Assembly: GCF_002362255.1 (NCBI RefSeq)
Contig: NZ_LPVV01000038.1
Coordinates: forward strand, 124,001 to 188,000
Length of the DNA stretch: 64,000 nucleotides
From: Microbacterium sp. SZ1
GTDB taxonomy: Bacteria; Actinomycetota; Actinomycetes; Actinomycetales; Microbacteriaceae
Direction: 5' to 3'
A program made the position numbers and the translations under genes. Every line of letters begins with the position of its first letter. The stretch's first letter is position 1. Below are positions 16,251 to 25,373 of the stretch, piece by piece. The notes under the pieces were generated by a model. That model was given only the letters and a program-made list of their open reading frames with translations, was not told where the DNA came from and did no database searches.

Positions 16251-16335
16251 ATCCGGAGGGGGATACGCCTTCTCAGCGTCCGGGAGAGATCACCGGCATC
16301 CGATACTCGCGCCTCCCCGCTCCACGTCTCCGCGC

Positions 16336-16839
16336 CTAACCGACCTTGTGCAGCCAGACGACGCGCGCGTCGTCGCTGGCGTGACGGAACGGCTCGAGCT
16401 CTTCGTCCCAGGCCGACCCGAGCGCGATGTCGAGCTCGCGCTGCAGTTCCGTGGCGCTTCCCGCGGCGATCTCCATCGCGTACCGGATGCGGTCCTCGCC
16501 GATCACGATGTTGCCCGCGGCATCCGTCTGCGCGTAGTGGATGCCGAGGTCCGGAGTGTGCAGCCAGCGACCGCCGTCGCTGCGGGGCGTCGGATCCTCG
16601 GTGACCTCGAAGCGCAGGTGCTCCCAGCCGCGGATCGCGGTCGCGAGAGCAGCACCGGTGCCGACCGGTCCGTCCCAGTAGAACTCCGCTCGGCGAGCGC
16701 CGTCGAGCACAGGCTGGTCCGACCAATCGAAGTTCACTGCACGACCGATAGCGCGTCCCACCGCCCATTCGAGGTGCGGGCAGAGCGCGCGAGGTGCGGA
16801 GTGGATGAACACCACTCCGCGTGCGTACGTCGTCGCCAT
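16336..16839 (-). CDS. DUF3145 domain protein
   Basis: A 167-residue soluble protein starting MATTYARGVVFIHSAPRALC with RALCPHLEWAVG and a C-terminal half around GSAWDEELEPFRHASDDARV. DUF3145 is conserved in Actinobacteria and often lies near fatty acid genes, as here, but no function is established. Start is supported by ACGGAGAG upstream. It points toward the MocR-type gene and ends about 85 bases from that gene's hairpin. Confidence 0.85.
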   Translation of the reverse strand: MATTYARGVVFIHSAPRALCPHLEWAVGRAIGRAVNFDWSDQPVLDGARRAEFYWDGPVGTGAALATAIRGWEHLRFEVTEDPTPRSDGGRWLHTPDLGIHYAQTDAAGNIVIGEDRIRYAMEIAAGSATELQRELDIALGSAWDEELEPFRHASDDARVVWLHKVG

Positions 16840-16969
16840 GATCTCTCCGTTTCATCAGGTGCGTCTTCCCCAACGACCTGACCACCGAGAGTCCGGCGGA
16901 TCTATGCGGTTATGCGCCCATTCTCGCCCAGAGACGAGGAAATCACAAGCGTGTCATTCCCATGAGGAA

Positions 16970-16993
16970 GGCCCCGGTCTCGCGACCGGGGCC
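16970..16993 (-). terminator. Terminator hairpin after the oxygenase-like gene
   Basis: A perfect stem GGCCCCGGTC-TCGC-GACCGGGGCC lies about 30 bases beyond the leftward gene's stop. There is no T run. The stem could stop RNA from either side. Confidence 0.7.
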
Positions 16994-17025
16994 CTCCGAC
17001 CCGTACGGGTCTGCTCAGAAGAGCG

Positions 17026-17811
17026 TCACGCCTCGCTCATGGCCTGCTTGACCTGCTGTCCCTTGGCGGCGTAGTAGGCGGCGCGAGCGGCGTCCCGGCG
17101 AGCCTGCTCCGCGTAACCGGCCTCGAGCACATCCTGCGGCACCTCGACGTTCGGGACGTCCTGGGTGCCGTGGTACTTCTCGATGTAGGCGTCGAGCTCG
17201 GGGCCCGAGGTCCACGAGGTGATGAGGCAGTAGCGCGGCTCGGTGCCGACGTGGGTGGCGGCGTGCCACAGACGCTGCGTGTCGACGATCAGCTGCGCGC
17301 CGGCCGGCAGAGCGATGCGGTACTCGATGCTCGGGTCGGTGCGGTTCTCGCGCAGGACGAAGAAGCTGTCCTTGTCATCGGTGAGGTTGAAGAACCCGCG
17401 GACGACCCAGCCGGTGCCATCGGGGTTCAGCCGGTTGTTGTCGTCCTGGTGCAGGTTGTAGAGGCACTCCCCGTACGGCGTCGGCTGCAGCTCGATGACG
17501 CGGCAACGGCCCACGTTCGCACCGGGCTCCTGAGCGCGGCGCGTCAGGTTCGGGGCCTTGGCGGTCTGCGAGTCGATCCAGACGCCGTCCTTGTCGGTGC
17601 GCGGCGGCTTGTGGTTCCAGAAGCCGTTGCACTCGATCTCACCCTTGGCGCTCGCGAGCGGCGCGAACCGGGTGTCGCCGGACGACTTCCAGTCGTTGTA
17701 CTCGATGTCGAGCCACTCCTTGGGGTCGAGCTCCTGGTTGTAGCTGTCGAGCACGACGAAGCCCTTGTCTTCGAGCGCCTTGGACTTGATGTATCCCATG
17801 ATCTGAGTCAT
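17026..17811 (-). CDS. Putative Fe(II)/2-oxoglutarate-type oxygenase, uncharacterised
   Basis: The 261-residue protein has a facial-triad-like pattern: HQD in YNLHQDDNNRL (near residue 121), a second His in RLWHAATHVG (near 184), and an Arg in EPRYCLITSW about ten residues later that could bind a 2-oxoglutarate carboxylate. The segment GWVVRGFFNLTDDKDSFFVL looks like jelly-roll strands. This HxD...H...R order fits Fe(II)/2OG dioxygenases; no named subfamily is recognised, so substrate is unknown. The last 45 residues form an Ala-rich helix tail. GAGAGGAC precedes the ATG. A DtxR-like box overlaps the likely promoter (17852-17870), so iron control is possible. The enzyme class is inference. 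Confidence 0.5.
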   Translation of the reverse strand: MTQIMGYIKSKALEDKGFVVLDSYNQELDPKEWLDIEYNDWKSSGDTRFAPLASAKGEIECNGFWNHKPPRTDKDGVWIDSQTAKAPNLTRRAQEPGANVGRCRVIELQPTPYGECLYNLHQDDNNRLNPDGTGWVVRGFFNLTDDKDSFFVLRENRTDPSIEYRIALPAGAQLIVDTQRLWHAATHVGTEPRYCLITSWTSGPELDAYIEKYHGTQDVPNVEVPQDVLEAGYAEQARRDAARAAYYAAKGQQVKQAMSEA

Positions 17812-17851
17812 GTCCTCTCATCGGGGGCCAGCACGTTTTAACAGGCCCTGA

Positions 17852-17870
17852 TAAGGCAAGCCTAACAGCG
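17852..17870 (-). promoter_or_regulatory. DtxR/IdeR-like box over the oxygenase promoter
   Basis: The plus-strand sequence TAAGGCAAGCCTAACAGCG matches the 19-base DtxR consensus at 12 positions, with all of the central AGCCTAAC half present. On the minus strand it covers a TAGGCT -10 element (17867-17862) about 50 bases before the start codon, a typical place for iron-dependent repression. The right arm is degenerate. Confidence 0.35.
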
Positions 17871-17975
17871 GGCCGCGGAGCGCCAGCCGAGGGCCGCCGT
17901 GAATAAGCGAATAGACTGAATCGGGCGCCTGGCGACTCCACGGCGGCCGGCGTCATGGGAGGGCGAGACATCAGC

Positions 17976-19979
17976 ATGAGCACTGCGACCAACGTCGAGG
18001 CGACAGCTGTCAACACGATCGAATGGCTCGCAGCGGACTCCACCACCATCGTCGTACCGGTGTACCAGCGGCAGTATCGCTGGGACATCGGCGGATGCGA
18101 GCGGCTGCTCGCCGACGTTCGCGCGGTCGCTGCCGAGGACGATTCGCACCGGCATTTCCTCGGCTCGATCCTCTCGGCAGCGGATGACTCGGATGCCGAC
18201 ACCGACCTCGTACTCATCGACGGGCAGCAGCGCATCACCACACTGATGCTGCTCGTCGCCGCCTTGCAGCACGCCGTGCGCGACAGCGACCCCGCGCTCG
18301 CGGCGGAGCTCGCCCGCGTGCTGGTGCGGCCCGACGATGCCGACCGCACCAAGCTCCGACCGCACGACGCCTGGGCGGACCTGTACGAGTCGGTCGTGCT
18401 CGAGCGCGGCGACAGCACCGAACGCGAGTCGAGGTTCGACGACAACTACGCGTTCTTCCGCAGCCAGGTGCACGCCGACGAGGCAGCGGCCATCTGGCGC
18501 GGACTGCGACGGCTCGAGCACGTGTCGATCACGCTCGGTTCGGGCGCGAACGCGCAGCAGATCTTCGAGAGCCTGAACTCGACGGGCGAGCCGCTTCGCG
18601 ACCACGAGCTCATCCACAACTACATCCTCATGGGCCTCACGCACGCCGAGCAGCTCGACGTCGAAGCGCGATTCTGGCTTCCGATCGAGCGGCACACGGG
18701 CGAGACGATCGGCGCCTTCTGGCGCCACTACCTCGTCATGACGACCGGAAGGGAAGTCGCGGCCAACGGCGAGCACGGGGTCTACAGCGCGTTCCGGCAC
18801 TCTTTCCCACGTGTCGACGTCGAGCACCTGCAGGCGGATGCCGAGGTCTGGCGCCACTACGCCGAGATCTACGGCATCCTGCTCGATCCCTCGCTCGAGA
18901 GCGATCCCGAGATCGCCAGGCAGCTGCAGTTCGTCAACACTTTCGGACGCGCGGCGTATCCGCTCGTGCTGAGCGCCTACAGCGACCACGCGCGCGGCCT
19001 GATCCCCCGCGACCAGCTGATCCTCACCCTGGAGCGGATCCAGGCGATGTACCTGCGGCGCACCCTCGTGAACCTTCCGAACGAGCGCCTCGTGGCACGG
19101 CTGGTCCGGGCGCGCGCGCTCGGCCCTGAGGCACTCGAGCGGGCCTTCGCGCGCATCACACCCTCGGACGAGCGGGTGAGCGCGGTGCTCAAGTACAGCG
19201 AGCTCCCCCACCCCGCGTACGTGCTCGGCCGCCTCGAAGGCGTCGACGACACCGCCGATTTCGACGTCGAGCACATCGTCCCGACCGTCCCGAGCGACAG
19301 CTGGTCGGGCGACGGCGTGCGCGAGTGGATCGACTACTCCGACGACGAGCGGAACGCGCACCGCGCCCTCGCCCCGACGCTGGGCAACCTCACCCTGCTG
19401 GAGCAGGCGCTGTCGGAGCGGTACTTCGGCGAGTCCTACCCGGTCAAGCGCGACTCCGCGTACGCCGGGAGCACCGTGACCGAGACGGCGGAGCTGCAGC
19501 AGACCGAGACCTGGGGAACAGCGGCCATCTCGCACCGCACGGTGCGCCTCACCGCCGAGCTGCTGCGGATCTGGGCGCGACCGGCGCTGCCCGAGATCGA
19601 CGACGACGGACTGACTCCGATCCTCGACGCCGTGCGGCGCCGCGGCTGGCCCGCAGGATGGGAGCGCGAGTTCGAGTACGTCGAGTACCGGGGCGAGCGC
19701 TGGGAGGTGTACGACGTCAAGCACCTCTTCAACCGGGTCTTCCGCCGCGCCTGGACCGACACCCGCGACGCGGCAGTCTCGTACTGTGCGGCGCACGGCG
19801 GACCGATCTACGATCAGACCGCATGGAAGGGCCAGTGGGACCAGCTCGACGACACCCACCACCTCTACATGGGCTGGGACTCCAATTACATGATGAGCGC
19901 CGTCCAGGGCGTGCTCCAGGAGGCGGTCATCGCCTCGGAGGTCTTCGTGAAGTACTCCTACATCGGGAACGTGATGTGA
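17976..19979 (+). CDS. DUF262/DUF1524 nuclease, GmrSD-like
   Basis: The protein shows the DUF262 signatures VVPVYQRQYRW (near residue 30) and LIDGQQRITTLMLL (near 80), typical of the NTP-binding part of GmrS-like proteins, and a C-terminal HNH of the DUF1524 type: DVEHIVPT near 428 followed by LGNLTLLEQAL. Fused DUF262-DUF1524 proteins act in type IV restriction of modified phage DNA, and that role is inferred. After the HNH there is a further 190-residue region (with WEREFEYVEYRGERWEVYD) that I do not recognise. I prefer ATG 17976 over 17955 because GGGAGG lies upstream of it. The next gene begins two bases after the stop, so the two are coupled. Confidence 0.8.
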   Translation: MSTATNVEATAVNTIEWLAADSTTIVVPVYQRQYRWDIGGCERLLADVRAVAAEDDSHRHFLGSILSAADDSDADTDLVLIDGQQRITTLMLLVAALQHAVRDSDPALAAELARVLVRPDDADRTKLRPHDAWADLYESVVLERGDSTERESRFDDNYAFFRSQVHADEAAAIWRGLRRLEHVSITLGSGANAQQIFESLNSTGEPLRDHELIHNYILMGLTHAEQLDVEARFWLPIERHTGETIGAFWRHYLVMTTGREVAANGEHGVYSAFRHSFPRVDVEHLQADAEVWRHYAEIYGILLDPSLESDPEIARQLQFVNTFGRAAYPLVLSAYSDHARGLIPRDQLILTLERIQAMYLRRTLVNLPNERLVARLVRARALGPEALERAFARITPSDERVSAVLKYSELPHPAYVLGRLEGVDDTADFDVEHIVPTVPSDSWSGDGVREWIDYSDDERNAHRALAPTLGNLTLLEQALSERYFGESYPVKRDSAYAGSTVTETAELQQTETWGTAAISHRTVRLTAELLRIWARPALPEIDDDGLTPILDAVRRRGWPAGWEREFEYVEYRGERWEVYDVKHLFNRVFRRAWTDTRDAAVSYCAAHGGPIYDQTAWKGQWDQLDDTHHLYMGWDSNYMMSAVQGVLQEAVIASEVFVKYSYIGNVM

Positions 19980-19980
19980 C

Positions 19981-21234
19981 ATGACCGGCACCACCACCAT
20001 CCACCGCCTGCTCGACCTCGCGATCGAGGAGCACACCCTGCCCGTCCCGCTCGTGTGGGACGATCCGGCCGACACCCGCACGATCGACATCTTCGCGCGG
20101 GTGGTGACCAGGGACGGCGGGGATTCGCTCCCCTACCTCGTCTATCTCCAGGGCGGACCGGGGCACGAGGCTCCGCGACCGTTCCACTCGTCGACCGCGC
20201 CGGCCTGGCTCGATGAGGCGCTCGCCCACTATCGAGTGGTGATGCTGGATCAACGTGGCACGGGGTTGTCGACGCCGGTCGGAGACGACGACCTGAGCCG
20301 GGGCTCATCCGTCGTCGCCGAGTACCTCACCCACCTCCGCGCCGACGCGATCGTCCGTGACTGCGAGGCGATGCGCGAGCATCTGGGCGCCATCACCTGG
20401 AGCGTGCTCGGACAGTCGTTCGGCGGGTTCACGACGCTCGCCTATCTCTCGACCGACGCGAGCTCGCTCGCCGACGTGTTCATCACCGGCGGACTCAGCG
20501 CGGTCGGACGACACCCCGACGACGTCTACGCGCTCTGCTACGACAAGATGCGCGAGGCCTCGGAGCGCTACTACCGCCGGTTCCCTGAGCACCGCGACCG
20601 CATGCGCCGCCTGGTCGATCATGCCGACGCAGGAGAGATCGTCCTTCCCGACGGCGAGGTCGTGTCCCGTTCACGCCTGCGTTCCGTGGGCTCGGCGCTC
20701 GGCATGAACGAGGGATGGCAGACGCTCTGGTCGCTCCTCGAGCGCGATCACCGCTCCAACGCCTTCCGCTACGACCTCATGAACGCGATGCCGTACGGGG
20801 GCCGCAACCCCCTCTACTTCGTCTTCCACGAGTCGAGCTACGCCGACGGACATGCGACGCGGTGGTCGGCGGAGCGCACCGAGCCGGACGACTTCCGCGA
20901 TGACGTCACGCTCTTCACCGGCGAGCACATCCGCCGCGAGTGGACGGAGACCGTCCCGGCGTTCCAGCCGTGGCGCGAGGTCGCGCTGGAGCTCGCCGAG
21001 TTCGAGTGGCCGCGCCTGTACGACCGCGTGGCCATCGAGACCTCCGGCACCACGGGCGCCGCCGCCGTCTACGCGAACGACGTGTACGTGCCGCTGGAGT
21101 TCTCGCTCGAGACAGGTCGGCTGCTTCCGGGCGTCGAGCTCTGGGTGACGAGCGAGCACGAGCACAACGGCCTGCGCTCGGGTCCGGTGCTCACGCACCT
21201 GATCGACCTGGCCCACGGCCGGCGCATCCGCTGA
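19981..21234 (+). CDS. pip: Proline iminopeptidase-like alpha/beta hydrolase (S33)
   Basis: The 417-residue protein matches the S33 prolyl aminopeptidase layout: oxyanion motif LQGGPGHEAPRP near residue 58, DQRGTGLS near 90, nucleophile GQSFGGFTTL near 140, and a C-terminal His in SEHEHNGLRSG. The enzyme removes N-terminal proline from peptides in the cytosol. It follows the DUF262 nuclease with a one-base gap, so the two share a transcript. Whether the pairing has a meaning in defence or is chance operon packing is open. Confidence 0.85.
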   Translation: MTGTTTIHRLLDLAIEEHTLPVPLVWDDPADTRTIDIFARVVTRDGGDSLPYLVYLQGGPGHEAPRPFHSSTAPAWLDEALAHYRVVMLDQRGTGLSTPVGDDDLSRGSSVVAEYLTHLRADAIVRDCEAMREHLGAITWSVLGQSFGGFTTLAYLSTDASSLADVFITGGLSAVGRHPDDVYALCYDKMREASERYYRRFPEHRDRMRRLVDHADAGEIVLPDGEVVSRSRLRSVGSALGMNEGWQTLWSLLERDHRSNAFRYDLMNAMPYGGRNPLYFVFHESSYADGHATRWSAERTEPDDFRDDVTLFTGEHIRREWTETVPAFQPWREVALELAEFEWPRLYDRVAIETSGTTGAAAVYANDVYVPLEFSLETGRLLPGVELWVTSEHEHNGLRSGPVLTHLIDLAHGRRIR

Positions 21235-21286
21235 GATCATCCCACGGGCGGATGTCGCTGACCGCGAGGTCGCCTAGCCTGGTTCC

Positions 21287-21568
21287 ATGGCCGAGACGGT
21301 AGGGATGCTTCTGACGATCGCGATCGTTCTCCTGGTCGTGATCGCCATCGTCGTCGTGATCGTGGCCGTCTACTCGCGGATGCCCCTCGAGCGGAAGTAC
21401 GAGGGCCCGGGCGGAGGGCTCGGCGGTTCCTTCGACGCCGTCTGGATGCCGTCCGCGCACGACGCCGGCGTCGAGCGCGACCGTCAGACGAAGCGCACGG
21501 CACCGGCTCCCGTCGCGGGAGACCCGCCCGAGGGCATCCGCGGCGACCGCATCACGCTCGATCTCTGA
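21287..21568 (+). CDS. Small membrane protein, 93 aa
   Basis: One long N-terminal hydrophobic helix (MLLTIAIVLLVVIAIVVVIV) is followed by a polar cytosolic or exposed tail containing RMPLERKYEGPGGGLGGSFD and ending IRGDRITLDL. The conserved-looking GGGLGGSFDAVW core is similar to hypothetical proteins I have seen in Microbacteriaceae. Function unknown. It is followed by a strong bidirectional terminator shared with the bL31 gene. Confidence 0.7.
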   Translation: MAETVGMLLTIAIVLLVVIAIVVVIVAVYSRMPLERKYEGPGGGLGGSFDAVWMPSAHDAGVERDRQTKRTAPAPVAGDPPEGIRGDRITLDL

Positions 21569-21600
21569 CAGGGCGACCGCCGGTTCGGCGCCCCGAACAC

Positions 21601-21638
21601 GACGAAGGCCCCGGTTCCGAGGAACCGGGGCCTTCGTC
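21601..21638. terminator. Bidirectional terminator
   Basis: Perfect 18-base arms (21601-21618 and 21621-21638) around a two-base GA loop lie between the convergent 93-residue and bL31 genes. It can work for both strands. Confidence 0.85.
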
Positions 21639-21650
21639 GTGGCGATGTCG

Positions 21651-21908
21651 TTACTTCGATGAGCCGCCGAAGCCCTTGAAGCGCTGGTTGAACTTCTCGA
21701 CGCGACCGGCCGAGTCCATGATGCGCTGCTTGCCCGTGTAGAACGGGTGCGAGGCCGAGGAGATCTCGACGTCGATCACCGGGTACTCCACGCCGTCCAG
21801 CTCGACGGTCTTGTCGCTGGTCACGGTCGAACGGGTGAGGAAGGTCTCGCCCGATCCGAGGTCGCGGAACACGACGGCCTTGTACTCGGGGTGGATGTCA
21901 GTCTTCAT
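21651..21908 (-). CDS. rpmE2: 50S ribosomal protein bL31, type B (zinc-free)
   Basis: The 85-residue protein starts [20 protein letters not shown] and ends [20 protein letters not shown] with the conserved [12 protein letters not shown] block. It has no CxxC pairs, so it is the zinc-independent type B paralog that usually replaces the zinc type under zinc starvation. I see no convincing Zur box upstream. A leader with a small hairpin next to the Shine-Dalgarno (AAGGAA) could allow translational control. Confidence 0.95.
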   Translation of the reverse strand: MKTDIHPEYKAVVFRDLGSGETFLTRSTVTSDKTVELDGVEYPVIDVEISSASHPFYTGKQRIMDSAGRVEKFNQRFKGFGGSSK

Positions 21909-21926
21909 GGGATTCCTTAGCTACTG

Positions 21927-21944
21927 CCCTGGATTGTGCCAGGG
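21927..21944 (-). promoter_or_regulatory. Leader hairpin before rpmE2
   Basis: CCCTGG (21927-21932) and CCAGGG (21939-21944) pair around a six-base loop in the rpmE2 leader, about 20 bases before the start codon. On the minus strand a TAGAAT -10-like element lies further upstream (about 21985-21990). A self-regulatory leader, common for ribosomal proteins, is inferred. Confidence 0.4.
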
Positions 21945-22020
21945 ACGAGGGAAGTCTGCGGTGCCGAATGCACCAAGGATCAATTCTAACAGGAGTTGCG
22001 CGTGCTCGGTGACCGGTCGA

Positions 22021-22806
22021 TCAGGATGCCGCGCGGGCCGAGTAGCGGCCGTCCTCGCTGCTCAGGGCGATCGGCATGCCAAAGGTCTCGCCGAGGGCTT
22101 CGGCTGTCAGCGTCTCGGCGATCGGCCCCGCCGCGACGACCGACCCGTCGCGGATCAGCAGCACGTGCGTGAAGCCGACGGGGATCTCCTCGACGTGGTG
22201 GGTGACCATGAGCATCGCCGGGGTGGTCGGCGACGACGCGTAGCCGCTGAGCAGCGCGAGCAGCTCCTCGCGGGAGCCCAGGTCGAGCGACGCCGTCGGC
22301 TCGTCGAGCAGCAGCAGCTCGGGGTCGGTCATGACGGCACGCGCGATCTGGACGCGCTTCTGCTCTCCGTCGCTGAGGGTTCCGAACGTGCGGTCCGCCA
22401 GGTGGTCGAGCCGCCAGTCGCCGAGCACCCGCAGGGCCCGGCGCTCGTCGATGTCCTCGTAGCTCTCGTTCCAGCGTCCGAGCACCGAGTACGCCGCCGT
22501 GAGCACGGTGTTGAGCACGGTCTCGTCGCGGGGCACGCGCTTCGCCATCGCCGACGATGCGAAGCCGATGCGCGGGCGCACCTCGAAAACATCCGTCCGC
22601 CCGAGGGTCTCTCCCAGCACCGTCACGGTCCCCGAGGTCGGGTGCATGAGAGTGTCGGCGAGCTGCAGCAGCGTGGTCTTGCCTGCGCCGTTCGGTCCGA
22701 GGATCACCCACCGCTGATCGTCGGCGACCTGCCAGGTCACGTGATCGATGATGTTGCGCCCCTCGCGGCGCACGACGACGTCGGTGAATTCCAGAGCGCT
22801 CGACAT
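22021..22806 (-). CDS. ABC transporter ATP-binding protein, stand-alone
   Basis: A complete ABC ATPase: Walker A GPNGAGKTTLL (near residue 38), signature LSDGEQKRV (near 140), Walker B LLLLDEPTASLD (near 160) and the switch His in THHVEEIP. It resembles the YlmA/ModF-like ATPases that have no permease next to them; none is seen here. It lies 18 bases from glgA on the same strand. Substrate unknown. Confidence 0.88.
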   Translation of the reverse strand: MSSALEFTDVVVRREGRNIIDHVTWQVADDQRWVILGPNGAGKTTLLQLADTLMHPTSGTVTVLGETLGRTDVFEVRPRIGFASSAMAKRVPRDETVLNTVLTAAYSVLGRWNESYEDIDERRALRVLGDWRLDHLADRTFGTLSDGEQKRVQIARAVMTDPELLLLDEPTASLDLGSREELLALLSGYASSPTTPAMLMVTHHVEEIPVGFTHVLLIRDGSVVAAGPIAETLTAEALGETFGMPIALSSEDGRYSARAAS

Positions 22807-22824
22807 GCCCTCCAGCCTATCGGC

Positions 22825-24009
22825 TCAGGCGGTCAGCTCCGCGTAGAGGGCGCGCGTGGTGTCGGCGATCGCGGCCCAGCTGAAGTCGGTCCGAGCGCGC
22901 TCGCGTCCGGCGTCGCCGTACTCCCGTGCACGTGCCGGATCCGTCGCCACCTCGGTGAGCACCGCGGCCAGGTCGGACACGAAGCGATCGGGGTCGACCG
23001 GCGTGCCGGTGCCGTCCTGCACCTGGTCGATCGGGACGAGCCGGCCCGTCACTCCGTCTGCGACGACCTCGGGGATGCCGCCGGTCGCGGTGCCGACGAC
23101 GGCGGCGCCGCACGCCATGGCCTCGAGATTGACGATGCCCAGGGGCTCGTACACGGAGGGGCAGACGAAGGTCGTCGCGGCGGTGAGGATCGCAGAGAGC
23201 TCCTCGCGCGGCAGCATCCGCTCGATCCACACCACGCCCTCGCGCGTCTGCTGCAGCAGACGCACCCCCTCCTGCACCTCCGCCATGATCTCCGGTGTGT
23301 CCGGCGCGCCCGCGCACAGGATCAGCTGCACCTCGGGCGGGAGCAGTGCCGCAGCGCGGAGCAGGTACGGGAGGCCCTTCTGTCGGGTGATGCGCCCGAC
23401 GAACACGACCGACGGACGGGTCGGGTCCATTCCGATCGACTGCAGGAACGCGTCGTTCTGCACGGGGTGCCACTTGTCGACGTCGATGCCGTTGTGGATC
23501 ACCCGAACACGGGTCGGGTCGACGGCCGGGTAGCTGCGGAGGATGTCGGCGCGCATCCCCGCGCTGACCGCGATGACGGCGGCGGCGTTCTCGTAGGCGA
23601 GCTTCTCGATGCCGCTCGACACCGCGTACCCGCCACCGAGCTGCTCGGCCTTCCAGGGGCGCAGCGGCTCGAGGCTGTGCGCCGTGAGCACGTGCGGGAT
23701 GCCGTGCAGCTGCGAGGCGAGGTGTCCCGCGAAGTTCGCGTACCAGGTGTGGCTGTGCACGACGTCGGCGTCGGAGATGGCCGCCACGATCTCGAGATCG
23801 GTGCCGAGGGTCTGCAGGGCCGGGTTCGCCGAGGCCAGGCCAGACGGGGTTCGGTAGGCGAAGGTCCCCTGCTCGTCACGCTCCCCGCCGAACGCGCGGA
23901 CACGCACGTCGACGTCGCGCCGCAGCGCGGTCACGAGCTCCGCGACGTGCACGCCGGCACCTCCGTAGATCTCCGGCGGGTATTCCTTCGTGATCATTTC
24001 GACGCGCAT
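22825..24009 (-). CDS. glgA: Actinobacterial glycogen synthase / alpha-maltose-1-phosphate synthase (GT4)
   Basis: The GT4 fold begins MITKEYPPEIYGGAGVH, has the acceptor/donor motifs HSHTWYANFAGHLA and VFVGRITRQKGLPYLL, and the C-terminal E-x7-E motif in PSVYEPLGIVNLEAMACG. Actinobacterial proteins of this type were named GlgA but mycobacterial members make maltose-1-phosphate from ADP-glucose (GlgM), so the exact product is open. It diverges from glgC, which supplies ADP-glucose, so both act in glycogen or alpha-glucan synthesis. Confidence 0.93.
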   Translation of the reverse strand: MRVEMITKEYPPEIYGGAGVHVAELVTALRRDVDVRVRAFGGERDEQGTFAYRTPSGLASANPALQTLGTDLEIVAAISDADVVHSHTWYANFAGHLASQLHGIPHVLTAHSLEPLRPWKAEQLGGGYAVSSGIEKLAYENAAAVIAVSAGMRADILRSYPAVDPTRVRVIHNGIDVDKWHPVQNDAFLQSIGMDPTRPSVVFVGRITRQKGLPYLLRAAALLPPEVQLILCAGAPDTPEIMAEVQEGVRLLQQTREGVVWIERMLPREELSAILTAATTFVCPSVYEPLGIVNLEAMACGAAVVGTATGGIPEVVADGVTGRLVPIDQVQDGTGTPVDPDRFVSDLAAVLTEVATDPARAREYGDAGRERARTDFSWAAIADTTRALYAELTA

Positions 24010-24078
24010 GCCTAGACGCTAGTGACTCACTTGTCCAGATGCTAGTTGCCTGAGCCGAACGGCATCTATGGTGGGTGC
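24010..24078. promoter_or_regulatory. Divergent glgA/glgC promoter region
   Basis: The 69-base gap separates two genes of the same pathway and must hold both promoters. A TATGGT element at 24067-24072 with TTGCCT at 24046-24051 is a candidate for glgC, though the 15-base spacing is short. No operator is recognised. Confidence 0.4.
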
Positions 24079-25320
24079 ATGTCAGCACCAAAGAAGGTCT
24101 TCGGGATCATCCTCGCCGGTGGCGAAGGCAAGCGGCTCATGCCGCTCACGGCCGATCGCGCGAAACCCGCCGTGCCGTTCGGCGGGCAGTACCGTCTGAT
24201 CGACTTCGCGATCTCGAATCTGATCAACTCCGGCCTGCGCCAGATCGTGGTGCTGACGCAGTACAAGTCGCACAGTCTCGACCGGCACATCTCGCAGACC
24301 TGGCGCATGTCGGCTCTTCTCGACTCCTACGTCGCATCGGTGCCCGCGCAGCAGCGTCTCGGCAAGCGGTGGTTCTCCGGATCGGCCGACGCGATCCTGC
24401 AGAGCATGAACCTCCTCAACGACGAGAAGCCGGACATCGTCGTCGTGATCGGCGCCGACCACGTCTACCGGATGGACTTCCGGCAGATGCTCGATGCGCA
24501 CATCGAATCCGGCGCGAAGGCGACCGTGGCCGGCATCCGCCAGCCGCTCGCGATGGCGTCGCAGTTCGGCGTGATCGACGCCGACACCGAGACCGGACGC
24601 ATCAAGCAGTTCCTCGAGAAGCCGACCGATGCGACGGGTCTTGAGGACTCCCCGCACGAGGTGCTGGCATCGATGGGTAACTACATCTTCGACGCGGATG
24701 CGCTGATCGCGGCCGTCGAGGCGGACGGCGAGTCCCCCACCTCCGGGCACGACATGGGCGGCGACATCGTCCCCTACTTCGTCGACCGCGGCGAGGCCGG
24801 CTACTACGACATGAAGCAGAACGAGGTCCCCGGCTCCTCGCCGCGCGACCGCTCCTACTGGCGCGACGTGGGTACGATCGACTCCTTCTACGACGCGCAC
24901 CGCGATCTCATCGCGACGCTGCCGATCTTCAACCTGTACAACATGGAGTGGCCGATCCACTCGCAGGCGGTCAACTCGCCGCCCGCGAAGTTCGTGCGCG
25001 ACTCGGTGGGCCGCATCGGCAACGCGATCGACTCGATCGTCTCGCTCGGGTCCGTTCTGTCAGGCACGCACCTGGAGCGCAGCGTCGTCGGCCCGTGGAC
25101 CCTCGCCGGCGGCGGGTCGACGATCACGGACTCCGTGGTCTTCGATCACGTGCAGGTCGGCGCTGGCTCCCGGGTGCATCGAGCGATCCTCGACAAGAAC
25201 GTCGTCCTCGCCGACGGCGCCACGGTGGGGGTGGATCGCGAACGCGACCTCGCCCGCGGCTTCACGGTCACCGATTCCGGCATCACCGTGGTGGGCAAGG
25301 GCGTCTTCATCGATCGATGA
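24079..25320 (+). CDS. glgC: glucose-1-phosphate adenylyltransferase
   Basis: GlgC makes ADP-glucose, the committed step of bacterial glycogen synthesis. The N-terminus has the nucleotide loop [20 protein letters not shown]; the active site segments [29 protein letters not shown] and [12 protein letters not shown] follow, and a left-handed beta-helix C-terminal domain ([20 protein letters not shown]) is intact. The 413-residue length is normal. ATG 24079 ([11 protein letters not shown]) is chosen over an earlier in-frame start that adds eleven odd residues. Confidence 0.97.
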   Translation: MSAPKKVFGIILAGGEGKRLMPLTADRAKPAVPFGGQYRLIDFAISNLINSGLRQIVVLTQYKSHSLDRHISQTWRMSALLDSYVASVPAQQRLGKRWFSGSADAILQSMNLLNDEKPDIVVVIGADHVYRMDFRQMLDAHIESGAKATVAGIRQPLAMASQFGVIDADTETGRIKQFLEKPTDATGLEDSPHEVLASMGNYIFDADALIAAVEADGESPTSGHDMGGDIVPYFVDRGEAGYYDMKQNEVPGSSPRDRSYWRDVGTIDSFYDAHRDLIATLPIFNLYNMEWPIHSQAVNSPPAKFVRDSVGRIGNAIDSIVSLGSVLSGTHLERSVVGPWTLAGGGSTITDSVVFDHVQVGAGSRVHRAILDKNVVLADGATVGVDRERDLARGFTVTDSGITVVGKGVFIDR

Positions 25321-25373
25321 CGCACTCTGACGCCCGGCGCGGATCGGGCTGCCGCGCTCGGTAGGCTCGTCGA

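Noticed and set aside
17862..20090. A 742-codon leftward frame opposite the DUF262 gene
   Set aside because: Low-complexity Val/Arg/Leu composition and no motif; the sense frame has DUF262 and HNH signatures.
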